Of a DNA stretch of 64,000 nucleotides, positions 44,106-54,600 are shown one piece after another. How positions within the stretch are numbered: the first letter of the stretch is position 1; the number at the start of each line of letters is the position of its first letter. The DNA is from Impatiens glandulifera (taxonomy: Eukaryota > Streptophyta > Magnoliopsida > Ericales > Balsaminaceae). Both the position numbers and the translations under genes were made by a program. A model generated the notes under the pieces. It did not search any database, was not told where the DNA came from, and saw only the letters and a program-made list of their open reading frames with translations. The stretch is taken from contig NC_061869.1 of the NCBI RefSeq assembly GCF_907164915.1, positions 11,678,221 through 11,742,220 on the forward strand, read 5' to 3'.

Positions 44106-44225
44106 ATGGCGGGGCAGGTCTACCCACCAAAACTCATCGTTTGACTATCGACGGCGGGCTGAAAATCCCCAACCAACTCAAGGTGGGTTACGGGTTAGAC
44201 GGGCCTGCCCACGGATTGTCTCATT
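44106..44225. other. GC-rich island, left
   Basis: 'ggcggggcaggtctacccac' to 'gggttagacgggcctgccca', sharply GC-rich in AT-rich surroundings. Such CGGG/CCCG-rich patches occur near the ends of many plant non-autonomous DNA transposons. A second patch lies at 44796-44940; I cannot show they are the two ends of one element. Confidence 0.4.
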
Positions 44226-44795
44226 ACAAATAAAAATAAATAAAAAATTATTTATAATTCTAGAAAAAAAGATTTTAAAAACATGATCAAATAGTCATAG
44301 TACACACCAAACAATACAAGAGTCTTGTTTATCATTAAATATTTCAACGAAGTAACTAAAATTTGAAAAATTCATAAAATAGAAATTTCAGTAAAGTTAA
44401 CATTCTTTAAATATCATCAATCGAGATATAATCCATGTCATATCTTTCTCTTTTATCGTCTTTTTTATCAATGTTTGCATCAACATTTTCTATAACATTT
44501 GATCCTTGCTTGGACAATATTAATGTACCTATTACGTTGACTTCTTAATTTTTATCTATATACAAAATACACAAAAATGAAGGTGGTTAAAAATTCAAAT
44601 CAAAATAAACTAATATATGAAGTCACAAGTCACAAATAAGTCAAGAACATAATTAAAAATTTGTAAATAAAATTACCAATAGCATATCCATGTATAGCAT
44701 ATCCATGTATTGAGTATTGACTGCTTCTTGGAAGAGAAAAAAACTAAGGCTATGTGGTATATGCCTAGATGGCTATAAATGAGATTAGATTTTTT
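44226..44795. other. AT-rich stretch between GC-rich islands
   Basis: No gene. Contains a 17-bp direct repeat 'atagcatatccatgta' at about 44680-44708. Confidence 0.4.
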
Positions 44796-44940
44796 TTTCA
44801 ACCCAAACCCGACCCGCCTAGGCCCGCGACCCGAGCGGGCTGGCCTGGGTAGGCGCACTCCCAAATGATTGATAATATTTCAACCCAACCCGTCTAAATT
44901 GTTTGACGGGGTAGGCCAACCCAACGGGCCTAACCCAAAT
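44796..44940. other. GC-rich island, right
   Basis: 'cccaaacccgacccgcctag' to 'caacccaacgggcctaaccc'. Similar in composition to 44106-44225. Possibly the other end of the same non-autonomous element; unproven. Confidence 0.4.
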
Positions 44941-45302
44941 TAACGACTATATATATATATAATTAACTTTACAATTATTTATAGTTTTAATTTTTTTATT
45001 TATGCATTTTATTTTTTATTTTTTTACATTTTGTTTCTTAATTTATTTTTAATTTTTCATATAATTAAAATATATTATATTATACCATTAAAATAAACCT
45101 ACTATAAAATGTATTTTTTAAATAAATAAGTTTACATTCATAAATAAAATAAGAGTATTAACAATAAAATATTACAAATAAAATATTTTCAATTATTTAT
45201 AATTAATATGTGATAACAAAAATATGATTCTCTAACATTATTAATATTATGTGATAAGAAATTACAAATAACTGAAAATTTGTTATAATATCTAACTATA
45301 TA
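44941..45302. other. AT-rich spacer ending in SINE target site
   Basis: No gene. Its last 16 bases (45287-45302) are the left copy of the SINE target duplication. Confidence 0.5.
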
Positions 45303-45441
45303 ACCCACCCCACCAAGGTGGTAAGAGTCGGCTTAAGAGAACAAAATGTCACGAGTTTAATTCTATCTGAAAGCGCTTTGAAATTAAGTGGGAAGTCATT
45401 ATTGTGGAGTGTCATGCTAGTTTTTATTTAATTTTCAAAAA
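45303..45441 (+). mobile_element. SINE, 139 bp, tRNA-derived head
   Basis: Flanked by perfect 16-bp direct repeats 'aatatctaactatata' (45287-45302 and 45442-45457), the long target duplications made by LINE-type machinery. The head holds TGGTAAGAGTCGG (A-box-like) and, 27 bp on, CACGAGTTTAATTCT (B-box-like), spaced as in a tRNA-type promoter. The tail ends in a short A-run. It encodes no protein. The family is not one I can name. Confidence 0.85.
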
Positions 45442-45457
45442 AATATCTAACTATATA

Positions 45458-46030
45458 TTTTTATTTTACTAATTTCATAATAAAATATAAATACATTTAA
45501 TAAAAAATAAATATTTATATAATGAAATAATCTTTTTACATATAAAAATAAATAAATGTAGTGAGAATATTATATAAATATAAAAAATTATTAATGGGTT
45601 GAGTTGATTTGTGTATACAAAGTCTTTTCTCTAATGATGTTTCTTCAATTCAAATGTGCATATTCACATTATTTCTCAAATTCATAACCATATTATCACT
45701 ATTTTTAACTAAGTTGTTTAAAATTCATTGTCATGTTTATAATACAAAATTGTCATATTTATAATATAACATTGTCATATTTATAATACAACTCATTTTT
45801 ATTAACAACTTTGTCATAACTATATTATATATCTTTTTTTAGTGTTAATGTATCTAAGGTTGAAAGATAATAAACAAGAATGACATGTTGTTAGAACTTC
45901 GTTGTCATGTTATTTATACTGCATTGTCCTATTTTATTAAATGTGTTTTCATAATTATATTTTATTTGTAGTGTGAAAATATTTTAGAAGAGGAAACTTT
46001 CTCCACCTACCACTTCTTAAATTAATCAAA
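45458..46030. repeat. AT-rich spacer with 'ttgtcatatttataata' short repeats
   Basis: Three or more degenerate copies of 'ttgtcat(g/a)tttataata' at 45730-45790 and further 'cgttgtcatgttattt' copies at 45900-45935. These are forerunners of the larger array at 46540-46810. No gene. Confidence 0.55.
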
Positions 46031-46520
46031 CAAGATGGAAATAGCTACTTTAAACCTCCAAATATCCTCAAAAGGCCTTTACAAACTAGTTCGGGAGCTC
46101 TCAGATGTTCAGAAAGAAGTTGTAAATGTCATTGGTTTCGGCTCCCTACTCTCCTTGGGTATCTAAGGTTTCCCTTTTCAAGTATCTTGCCACCTTTTGC
46201 AAAATTTCGATGCTAGAAGAAGTGCTCTTAAACTGAGCAAAGAGAAATTGTTGAAAATCGACGAGGAGGATGTTCAGTGTGTTGAACCTCCCCTGAAGTG
46301 ACATCAAAATAATAGAGTCCATTGGTCATAACTTTGATGATGGACTAGGGTATTTCCAATTTTTCAAGGCTTAGAGGTGAAATCAGAGGCACTCTGTATG
46401 ACAAAGAAAATTTTAGCAAACACATATGCGAATGACGACTTCAAATGGGACTTTGTTTGTATATGTCGTATCCAGATTTCTATGGACAACACAAAATCTA
46501 CAGTGCAGATAAACAACTCC
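46031..46520 (+). pseudogene. degenerate plant mobile-domain/Ulp1-linked gene fragment
   Basis: Reading with frameshifts: LYKLVRELSDVQKEVVNVIG, FGSLLSLGI, NFDARRSALKLSKEKLL, then EIRGTLYDKENFSKHICE. This succession (basic helix, GFGSLL, a 'NFD' turn, later a short hydrophobic segment) recalls the N-terminal part of large plant proteins often found inside Mutator-like elements with a Ulp1 protease. Several stops; no protease domain in view. Assignment is by resemblance only. Confidence 0.4.
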
Positions 46521-46539
46521 TCTTATTCTTAACTATTAG

Positions 46540-46810
46540 TGATGTCATGTTATGAATATACTACGTTGTCATGTTATTTGAACTGTATTTTTATATTATT
46601 TTAATTGCGTTGTCATATTATTTCAATTATGTTATTATGTTTTATTAACTGCGTTGTCAAATTATTCTATCTACGTTGTTATATTATTTAATTTGCGTTG
46701 TCATGTTATTTGAACTTCATTGTCATGTTATTTGAACTGCGTTGTCACGTTTTTTGAACTGCGTTGTCATATTTTTTAGCTGCATTGTCATGTTATTTGA
46801 ACTGCATATT
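46540..46810. repeat. minisatellite of ~22-bp units
   Basis: About a dozen degenerate units of 'gcgttgtcatgttatttgaact', with 'attatt', 'ttttttg' and similar variants. It lies between the two pieces of the degenerate plus-strand gene, in an intron-like position. Confidence 0.85.
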
Positions 46811-46835
46811 CAAAATCCTAAATCATTAATGAATA

Positions 46836-47301
46836 TTGATAGAATAAAACAAATCAGAATTGGTGTAAGTTCACATTCAACGAACTTCTTGAGAGTGTCA
46901 AAAAATGGCAGGTGAATAAAGCCTTATATTACCACGGACTACTTACATTCTTACTGGTAATTGATTTATTTGTGCATAAAATTACTCGTTACACACTTAA
47001 CCACTTTATTTTTTAGTTATAATACATGAACAAGGTAATAGATTATACTTCAAGAAATAAATACAAGAGGAAATTCCATGTCTTGTCATGTTGGGATGAC
47101 AAGATGGTAAGTGATATAATACAGATTGAAAAGGGGCTGGGAGGGTTTGACCGAGGGAGAGTAATTGATAGAATTTCACTCTCGAGTGTGGAGAATGAGG
47201 AGAACGTGCATGGGAATTTCTTAAATGATTGTTCAAGTGTTGGTGCTACATGGAAGAGAATGGAGGATGCAACACTTCAGTTATCAATGGCTACAACATA
47301 G
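46836..47301 (+). pseudogene. continuation of degenerate mobile-domain-like gene
   Basis: 46860-46960 reads NWCKFTFNELLESVKKWQVN, KALYYHGLLTFLL, a W-C-x-F...L..S...W pattern that follows the mobile-domain part in the plant proteins named in the previous entry. After an intron-like gap, an open stretch 47026-47301 (91 codons, VIDYTSRNKYKRKFHVLSCW...) follows. I do not recognise the 3' half. The frame ends where the oppositely oriented LINE begins. Confidence 0.4.
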
Positions 47302-47309
47302 ATAGTAGA

Positions 47310-47839
47310 TACAACTGAAAATTTACCGAACATCTTTAAATCAATCATATCCTAAGTGATGTCAGATTCATGACTTCTCTCATTTTCAGCTCTAGTAAGA
47401 TTGAAATCCCCAAAACAACCCAAGGATCACCATCATCATTACTAGCCTTCAAACAACTCCACAATAACCTTGTATCCAACCCCAAGTTGCAAGCATAGAC
47501 AATAGCCAACCGAAAAAGATTGTCATCAATTCTACTTCTAACCTCAACCATAATGACTTGGTCAGAAGAGTAGAGAAGCTTGATGATAATAGGATCAACA
47601 TTCCAAGCAATCCAGATTCTACTGTTGTTGTTTGAATTGTGAATCAAATCCCAATCGTTGCCTATACAAAGACTTTTGATCTTATCAACATTGCGCTCCT
47701 TCACCTTGGTTTCAAGAATTCCGAAAATAGTAAACTTTGGCTCATCAATGATCCTTCTAATCTCTTTGTTTTCAATGATCCTTTTAATCCCTTTGCTTTT
47801 AATGACCTTAATGGGTATATTCCATGTCATTAAATTCAT
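47310..47839 (-). pseudogene. LINE endonuclease (APE-type) domain
   Basis: MTWNIPIKV at the start corresponds to the WNVRG box, FGILETKVKERNV to the catalytic E motif, then WDLIHNSNNNSRIWIAWNVD. DPWVVLG is followed after a one-base frameshift by DFNLTRAENERS (the GDFN motif), a stop, and DMIDLKMFGKF. APE-type endonuclease nicks target DNA to prime LINE reverse transcription. The frameshift at GDFN (near 47415) and loss of the rest inactivate it. Confidence 0.85.
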
Positions 47840-47862
47840 GAATGGATATACGGGTTGGATTC

Positions 47863-49640
47863 CTAAATTTCATTGTCATCATGGATAACATGTTGTCCAG
47901 CCATCGTATGATCACATCCAATACTACCATCATTTTCGGAAAACCCATATGCATCGCTATCTTGGCAGTCTTCAATAGCCACAGATTGATTAGCTTCATG
48001 GTTAATGTTGTCAATGGAATTATGACCAGTCTCATTAGAATCATAAGTGTTACTACCAATCAATCCAATAACAACATGCTCACGGCTGTCGAACTTAGAA
48101 TTTACAGTACACAGACCTAAACAAGGACCATTCACAACAATCGTAGCAGCTTTGGACCCTTCAAAATCAGCGAATAAAGACCCTTCAGACCCATCAAACC
48201 CATCAGACTCATCAGACCCTACATAAACGAAACCAACTAGACTAGAGAAATCGGCCAAAACAGCTTTTGGAGAGAACTAACCCATAAATAACAACTCTAG
48301 ACCGATCTGACAAATACCCATCAGACCTTTAAGAATCAATTCCAGTCAACCTAGGAGAACCAAACAAAACTTCCTTAGAAACTGCCAATCCAGACCCCTG
48401 CTGCTCCAGACCCTATAGACCCTATAGATTCAGGACCTGTTGTATGTCGCTCATCGGTAAATTCATTGCTGCACAAGACCTGTTGGATCCCAAATCTTCT
48501 TTTAAGTTTGTCATTACCAGCATTATCAATATGATCATCCATAATAACATTTCCAGCCAAATTACTAACTTCAGACCGATGATTAACACATGATCTGTCA
48601 ATATTCGAGCATTCCTCGGTCCTCATAGCATCAAGAACGCATTCATGGATTGGAACCTTATTAATTTCACGGTCCTGGTAAGAGAGGACACGGTCTTGAC
48701 AATGAATTCCAAGGTCTTGAATAGGAACAACAAGGTCCTAAATGAGAGACTCGCGGTCTTGCGGAGGACCACGGTCCTTATCAAGAGAAACCCAATTTTG
48801 ATTGCGTGCATTAGTTTGACCAAGATCATCATCACCCACATGGTTAAGTTGACATAAATTCTGACCCTGAACCTGACCTTGCCTAGTCCCAACCCTCTTT
48901 TGCACCCATATTTGTTTCAACCTTTTTTTATTCTTCATTTTCGATCCTTTGATTTCCTTAACCACCTGTTTTTGAGACAAACTGCTAGCTTCCACATTGC
49001 TAGCCTTCATATTCAGATTTCCCTCATCATGATGACCAGGGACATGATCCAGCTGCAGGGGCGGAGCCAAGTACAAGCCGGCCCTGGTTGTAGCCCGGGT
49101 AACCTTAAACAGCCTGTATGTATTTTATCAACAACGAAGGTAAATTACCGTCGTTATTAGTTATTTTCCGTCGCTAAAAGGCATTGGTGACAGCAAACTA
49201 TAAAACTAGCCCGAATAAATTTTTTTAATAAAAAATTAGCTCGGGTAGGTTTAAAATCCTGGCTCCGCCCCTGTCCAGCTTACCCACTTTCTGAACTGTC
49301 GGAATACCAACACTCTTAACAATACTTCGAACTCAATCACGCTTGACTATCTTCTTCTTAACTTTAACCCAATTATACTTCTTCCAGTCGTTTCTGTCTA
49401 GACTTGCTAGTAGATCTAGAACCAAAGCTTACAAGCTTCCCAGATTTCAAATATCTATTTAGACCATCAACCATTCTAGCTCTAGCACCGAAATTTACAA
49501 GTTTTCGGACATCAAATATCTGTTCAGACTTTCAGCCTTTTCAGCATCATACTGGTTGTCAAGACTTCTAATAGTATGAGATTTTTTCAAATAATTCTGA
49601 TCAGGTTGTTGAGCTTGTTGAGCTGGAGATACATGGTTGG
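47863..49640 (-). pseudogene. LINE ORF1 remnant
   Basis: Three main pieces in changing frames: 49076-48738 (basic segment KNKKRLKQIWVQKRVG), 48626-48375 and 48258-47863 (acidic, Asp/Ser-rich linker). The lysine-rich 'KQIWV.K' segment followed by a long acidic linker before the endonuclease is usual in plant L1 ORF1/linker regions. The N-terminal RNA-binding part is not readable. Frames near 49076 run into the MITE. Confidence 0.6.
49056..49273. mobile_element. hAT-type MITE, 218 bp, inside LINE ORF1
   Basis: Starts CAGGGGCGGAGCCAAG and ends CTGGCTCCGCCCCTG, near-perfect terminal inverted repeats with the CAGGGGCGGA signature common in plant hAT MITEs. It is flanked by 8-bp direct repeats tccagctg (49048-49055) and tccagctt (49274-49281), the hAT target length, with one mismatch. 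Interior AT-rich, no coding. Confidence 0.93.
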
Positions 49641-51493
49641 CAGGAACATCCCCTTTATTTAGACCTTCTGTTGAGTTGGGAGCACAGGAATTATAGGGAC
49701 AGCAACGGGGGAATTATAACTTTTTTAATGATGCCTGTTTTTAACTCATAAATTATGAGAAAATGATTGAGATTAAAGAATACCAATTAAACTGGATACT
49801 TACTTATCTTATTTTTAATTTTTAAATAAGCTTTTAGAAAATCGTTGTGATCTCCAATTTTAATTTATGGCCTTCTTAATAAAAATACATGAAACCTTCT
49901 AAATATGGACCTTAATTGAAGTGCATCCAAAATAAAGATACAATTAATATCAATAAACCTTGTTTCTTTGTAATGGATTCAGGGAAATATAAAAACTAAA
50001 TTCTGAATTCAATTTGATTATAAAATAATATAAAATATAAATATTAAACTTACTCTAATTACTCGAATATCATAAAAGAGAAAAGTAACAGAAATAATAG
50101 ATTTGATTAAAAATTTAATTTAAATTTGTTCATTTAAATTAAATTTTAAGCGGATGGCGCTACTCAGTTTAATTTTTTTTATAATTTTGAGAATACATAA
50201 AAACACAATATTTTATATTATTTTTTTAAAATATTATATATATAGTTGATCAAAATATAATTACATCAAAATATCATTTTAGTATTTAAATTATTAAAAA
50301 AGAAGAAGTAACATATCAATAAAAATGAACTCTTATTCCCAATATTTTAAAATATATTCTCAATTCATTCTTTAGGACCAATAAATTATTCAAATAAAAA
50401 AGATCAATTAACAATAAATTACAATTCAACAATTAATATATTAGCTAAATTAAATTTTATTTTAAAAAATAATAATAAAAAATACACAATCAATCCAAAT
50501 AACTTTTCACAAATAAATAAAATAATTTTTCTAACAATTAAACTAAAAATATTTACATTACATCCTTCAAAATAATCTCATTTTGAAATTAAGATTACTT
50601 AACCTTTTAATCTTCACTTAAAAATGATGGGTTACAATATATTGTCAATCTTCCTTCTCAATTTCAGGTGGACACATCTTCCATCATATTTCTATACAAA
50701 ATGTGCATTTAAAAACTTCTCCAATCTCTCCACCTCTTTTATATTTGTTGTAAGATATCATTGGAGATTTGAAGATAAAATATCATACATAAAAAAAAAT
50801 GTTTTAAAGATAAAATATCATACATATTGAAGAGGAGTCACAATCAAACATATCAATCCTCATAAATACTAATCACTCAACTAGCTTTTACCACATTTAA
50901 AATCTTTTTAAGATCAAAGCTTTTTGTTTTCTTGATGAAGAAGGTTACAAATGCAGTATATTAATTACTAATGAATAATGGACAATTACTCAATTAAAAA
51001 ATAAAATAGAAAGACATTAAATAGGAAATTTACCTCTCATTTTTTTTTATGATTACTTAGATATAAAATACAGGGATGTACAAAATTAAAGATATTAAAA
51101 AAATAAAGAGTCTTAAAACTGCTATATAACACCAACTTAGGCTCATGGATGAAGACGTTTGTTCTAGAAATCTAAAGTAACAAATCTTCGACATACTCTT
51201 TTTTGTTCTATTGATCGATATGTGAGGTTCCCAAAGTTAACTGGAGTTATGCCAAAAAAATTTGGAATATTTGGGATCAATGTGTTAAGTTGGGTTGAAA
51301 TCGACAAAATTAAAAAGGATTAGAAGATGATCCAGATTGACGTTTGGTTTGGTAGAATATTTGAGTTTAAATAACATCAGAATTTTTTAAGGAAAAAATC
51401 ACAAACAATGATAGAATAAAAGAATTGTTCTTTGCCTCTTTCCATCATTCTTAAAAGGGAGGAAACATCTTAAGTTATCTTAAGTTAGGCAGA

Positions 51494-51610
51494 ACTTGTT
51501 TTTTTTTAAACGACTTAGTGTAATTTCAATAAAAATTCTCAAAAATGAAAAAAAAACCACGAGTTTAAGAGATATTTTAGATAGATCATGAATGATTTTG
51601 AAGTCGTAAC
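51494..51610 (-). mobile_element. extremely truncated LINE 3' tail, 117 bp
   Basis: T-run at 51499-51507 (poly(A) on the minus strand), then 'ccacgagtttaagagat' and 'gatttttgaagtcgtaac'-like sequence as at the 3' end of the LINE at 11968-12100. Flanked by perfect 8-bp repeats 'taggcaga' (51486-51493 and 51611-51618). Segment A has a single 'taggcagg' at 8587. A textbook 5'-truncated target-primed insertion. Confidence 0.9.
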
Positions 51611-52724
51611 TAGGCAGAGAAGAGAAGTGTTAAATAACATAAATTGAGAGAATCTTAATTTTTAGTTCTTCAATAATGGCCACATTTTTTCAAATAGTAA
51701 GAGAATTACTAAATAAAGTAGAAAATTACAACATTTAAGCTTTTGTAAATCAGATGCAAAATCATAAATTAAACGAACACATTAAACTATAACTGAAAAA
51801 CTAAATGAATAAAAAGAAATATGGTACTTCAAAATTTTACTTGTTATAGACTTGTAATTAAAACTTGGTTCTGAATCCTTCCAAGTTAGGGCAAATAACG
51901 ATAAAATAGTTAGTTAGTCGTTACGATTTTCTTTTTGAAAAATAGATACAAAATTTATTACTTGTAAAATGTTTTCAAATATTTCCTTAGATCACACATT
52001 TTTTGTCACCCATCCAACTTCGACAAATTAAAATACTTAAACCTTCAAAACAATACTCAATTTAAAAAAATATATATTCAAAATGTAACCAAATTAATTA
52101 GAAAAAATAAATAAAACGTTAAAATAAGAAAAGTGAAGCCTCAAATAATTACTAAAATTTTGATACTATAAACCTTATATTATGACAAAATTTTAGTTTC
52201 ATAGACCTTCAAATAAATAAAAATATAATAAATAATCTCTTTCTTTATTATGATAAATTTCAGCTATTGATTTCTTAAAAATAATTTTATACTTTTACAT
52301 AATTTGGTTTTCTATATTATTTATGAATAACACGATTGTCATAAATAAAATATAAAATTCTTATTTTATTCGCATAACCCTCCTTTAACTTAATACATTT
52401 GTTGGTGTGGGAGTTGAATCTTTGACATTTATTCGGTTAGGTATTAATTATTGTCGCTTCAATTATTTTAATAGGTAAAACATGTTGATGCATTTATAAT
52501 TTTCCAAATAATTATAAATTTTGAAAATTGAGAATTAATTTATTAATTTAAATTAATAGTAACATCCAAAATTATGATTTTGTTATTATAAAGTTTTGAC
52601 AATTTTTTGATGTGATAATTGATTTAAGTGATTCTTATTAAAATAAATAAAATAATTCCTCATTTTTATTGTTTAATTAGTTATTTTAACTTATAAACAT
52701 TTTAATTAATGATTTTGTTTGTGA

Positions 52725-53780
52725 CGTGGTTTAATTTAGATGTCTAAATAGACAATAGTCCGAAAGATTACACGTGTTTATATATATATATATATTTATA
52801 TAGTGTAAAAGATTCTTCATTTTTTATGCCCTAATTTCAAGCAAAAATTTATGTCCGCCACTCTAGCGAGAAGTATGAATATGATACAACTGTTGACTAC
52901 TAGTTGAACTATTTACAAAGTTAGAATCAGTCTATATATCATTGATTTGTTTATCTGGTTAATTTTATTCTCTAATTTTGTTATTGCTTCTTCTTCTTTT
53001 ATTTTAGATTTTTCAGATGCCCATATCGTGGATGGATGTTGACATTGATGAGATGGAGTCATTAAGTTTCACAAGGACTCTAATTCGTAAAAGAGTGAAT
53101 CAACTTTTAGGTACGAGTGTTATTAATTTCTTAACCAATTGCTTATTTTGAGAAGTGGAATTTTGAATCATATGGTTAGATTAGTGAATAATAACATTAT
53201 TAATTACTTTAATACATTTTATGTTTGATCTATCCTTTGTTTAATTTGTTTCACATTTTCAGGAGAAGAGAATTACCTCAAAGATTTTGTTTATTTGGGT
53301 CCTTATTATATTGGGGTAATTTTAATGTCTTCTGATTATTTATTTCATTACAAAATATCATTGTCAATATTGATATTTTACTTTATATTATCTTGTATGT
53401 GTTTTTGAGACTCTTCTTTGATAATTATGTAGGTATATTATAATGAAGAAACAGTAAATCTACCTTTAACAAAGGGAATTGTAAAGAAGGATAATATATT
53501 TTTGCTGGTTGTGTTTGGTATATCGGAAGTTCTAAGACAATCAGGCAAGTATCTTTTGTTATAGTAAAATTGATGTTATAATAAGGATATTATGGTTAAT
53601 CTTATTGTTTTTTTAAGCTTAGTTTATGTAAGATAATTACTCTTTAAATAGTACTTGTATATTAATTTTCATTTTCTTTTATTCAGCTTATTGTTAACCA
53701 AAATTATTTATTTTTTCATATGTTGTCGATTTCGGTTATATCATTTTACCACAACAAAAAGAGCAATAGAGAAGAAGATT
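52725..53780 (+). pseudogene. relic of MET1/DNMT1-like gene, copy B
   Basis: Collinear with 15520-17040. The promoter-like block reads 'ggtttaatttagatgtct'. Exon-like pieces: MNMIQLLTTS then stop (about 52877), SWMDVDIDEMESLSFTRT... KRVNQLL (about 53019-53112), GEENYLKDFVYLGPYYIG (53262-53316; here the frame is continuous across the splice) and VYYNEETVNLPLT (53434-53472). A ~190-bp deletion then removes the rest of the BAH-like region and joins 'ctttaac' to 'aaagggaattg'. The motif I region is reduced to 'atatttttgctggttgtg'. Later pieces resemble copy A without open frames. Confidence 0.55.
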
Positions 53781-54115
53781 GGTCAAGATTAGAAACTAAT
53801 TTTGTATATGATCTTATTATGTAACTAATTGTATATGATCTTTTTATGTACTTAATTGTTTTGAAATGATTGAGAATGTGTAAACTATAATTTATTGATT
53901 AAATAAAGTTAAATTAGTTGATGTTTAGCTAAAATATGCTCTTAATTGTTTAATGTAATGTTTGAGCTTAATTTTGGATGCATGAATGGTAAATTAGTTA
54001 AAGTTTAATTAAATTTTAAATTATTTTTTTTATAGTTTTTTAGATTAAATTTCACTTAGTTTTTATCATTCCACTATGATTTTTTTATTAAATAAAAAAT
54101 TTAATAAATTTATTG

Positions 54116-54600
54116 ATTATATATATAATTAATGATTAGGATAATCCATATAATTTATTTTTAAACTTTGTTTTATATATATTAAAAATAATTTATTAAA
54201 AGTAATTGTAACTTTCAAACTACTCAAATACTTTTAACACTTAAATTATTTTTTAAAACATATATTATATAAATATTATATATATAGATAAAAATAAATA
54301 ATATATATATTATTTATTATATAAAAGATTTAATAATTATATAAAATTTAATAATAATATATATATAATATTATATATAAGCGATTTAATAATTATATAT
54401 ATAAATATAAAATATAAGATTAAAGATAATATATAAAAAATAATATTTTAAACTTAAACCGTTAGATTTAACTAAAAAATTGACGGAAGGGCCACTGGTG
54501 ACCTTTATAAAAGTTGAAGGGGTGATTTGTTTCAAAAATTAGTTTAAGGGCCAAAAGTGAGCGATCGAGATAGTTCGAGGGCCTCCCAGGTAATTTGCCC
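54116..54600. other. AT-rich spacer unique to this copy, possible transposon end
   Basis: Replaces 17311-17875 of the other copy. The last ~120 bp ('gacggaagggccactggtga' to 'ccaggtaatttgcccttt') are much less AT-rich and resemble 'ggtaatttgccc'-type ends of plant transposons, but no partner end is found. The preceding 300 bp are tata-rich low complexity. Confidence 0.4.

Larger units (their letters stand above)
47302..49710 (-). mobile_element. L1-type LINE, 5' part, 3' truncated
   Basis: Minus strand. ORF1-like sequence at about 49640-47870 lies upstream of an endonuclease domain at 47839-47310. RT and everything 3' are missing, the reverse of the usual 5' truncation, so the 3' part was deleted. 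The 5' end lies at the border of segment B (about 49710). A 218-bp MITE is inserted in ORF1. Confidence 0.8.
49715..54115 (+). repeat. segmental duplication, segment B
   Basis: Collinear with 1767-17310 but without the copia element (junction at 50027-50031), the LINE scrap and the MULE (junction near 52700-52720). It is thus close to the pre-insertion state. Its own additions are a short LINE tail (51494-51610) and about 75 bp at 51110-51180. No gene except the methyltransferase-like relic at its right end. Confidence 0.85.

Noticed and set aside
44106..44940. Two GC-rich islands as paired ends of one DNA transposon
   Set aside because: They do not form an inverted repeat that I can align by eye, and I find no target duplication.
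45303..45441. Possible tRNA gene because of A- and B-box-like motifs
   Set aside because: No cloverleaf can be drawn, it ends in an A-run and is flanked by a 16-bp target duplication, so it is a SINE.
47639..48120. Several plus-strand open frames between 47.6 and 49.2 kb
   Set aside because: They are antisense shadows of the LINE endonuclease and ORF1, which show recognisable motifs on the minus strand.
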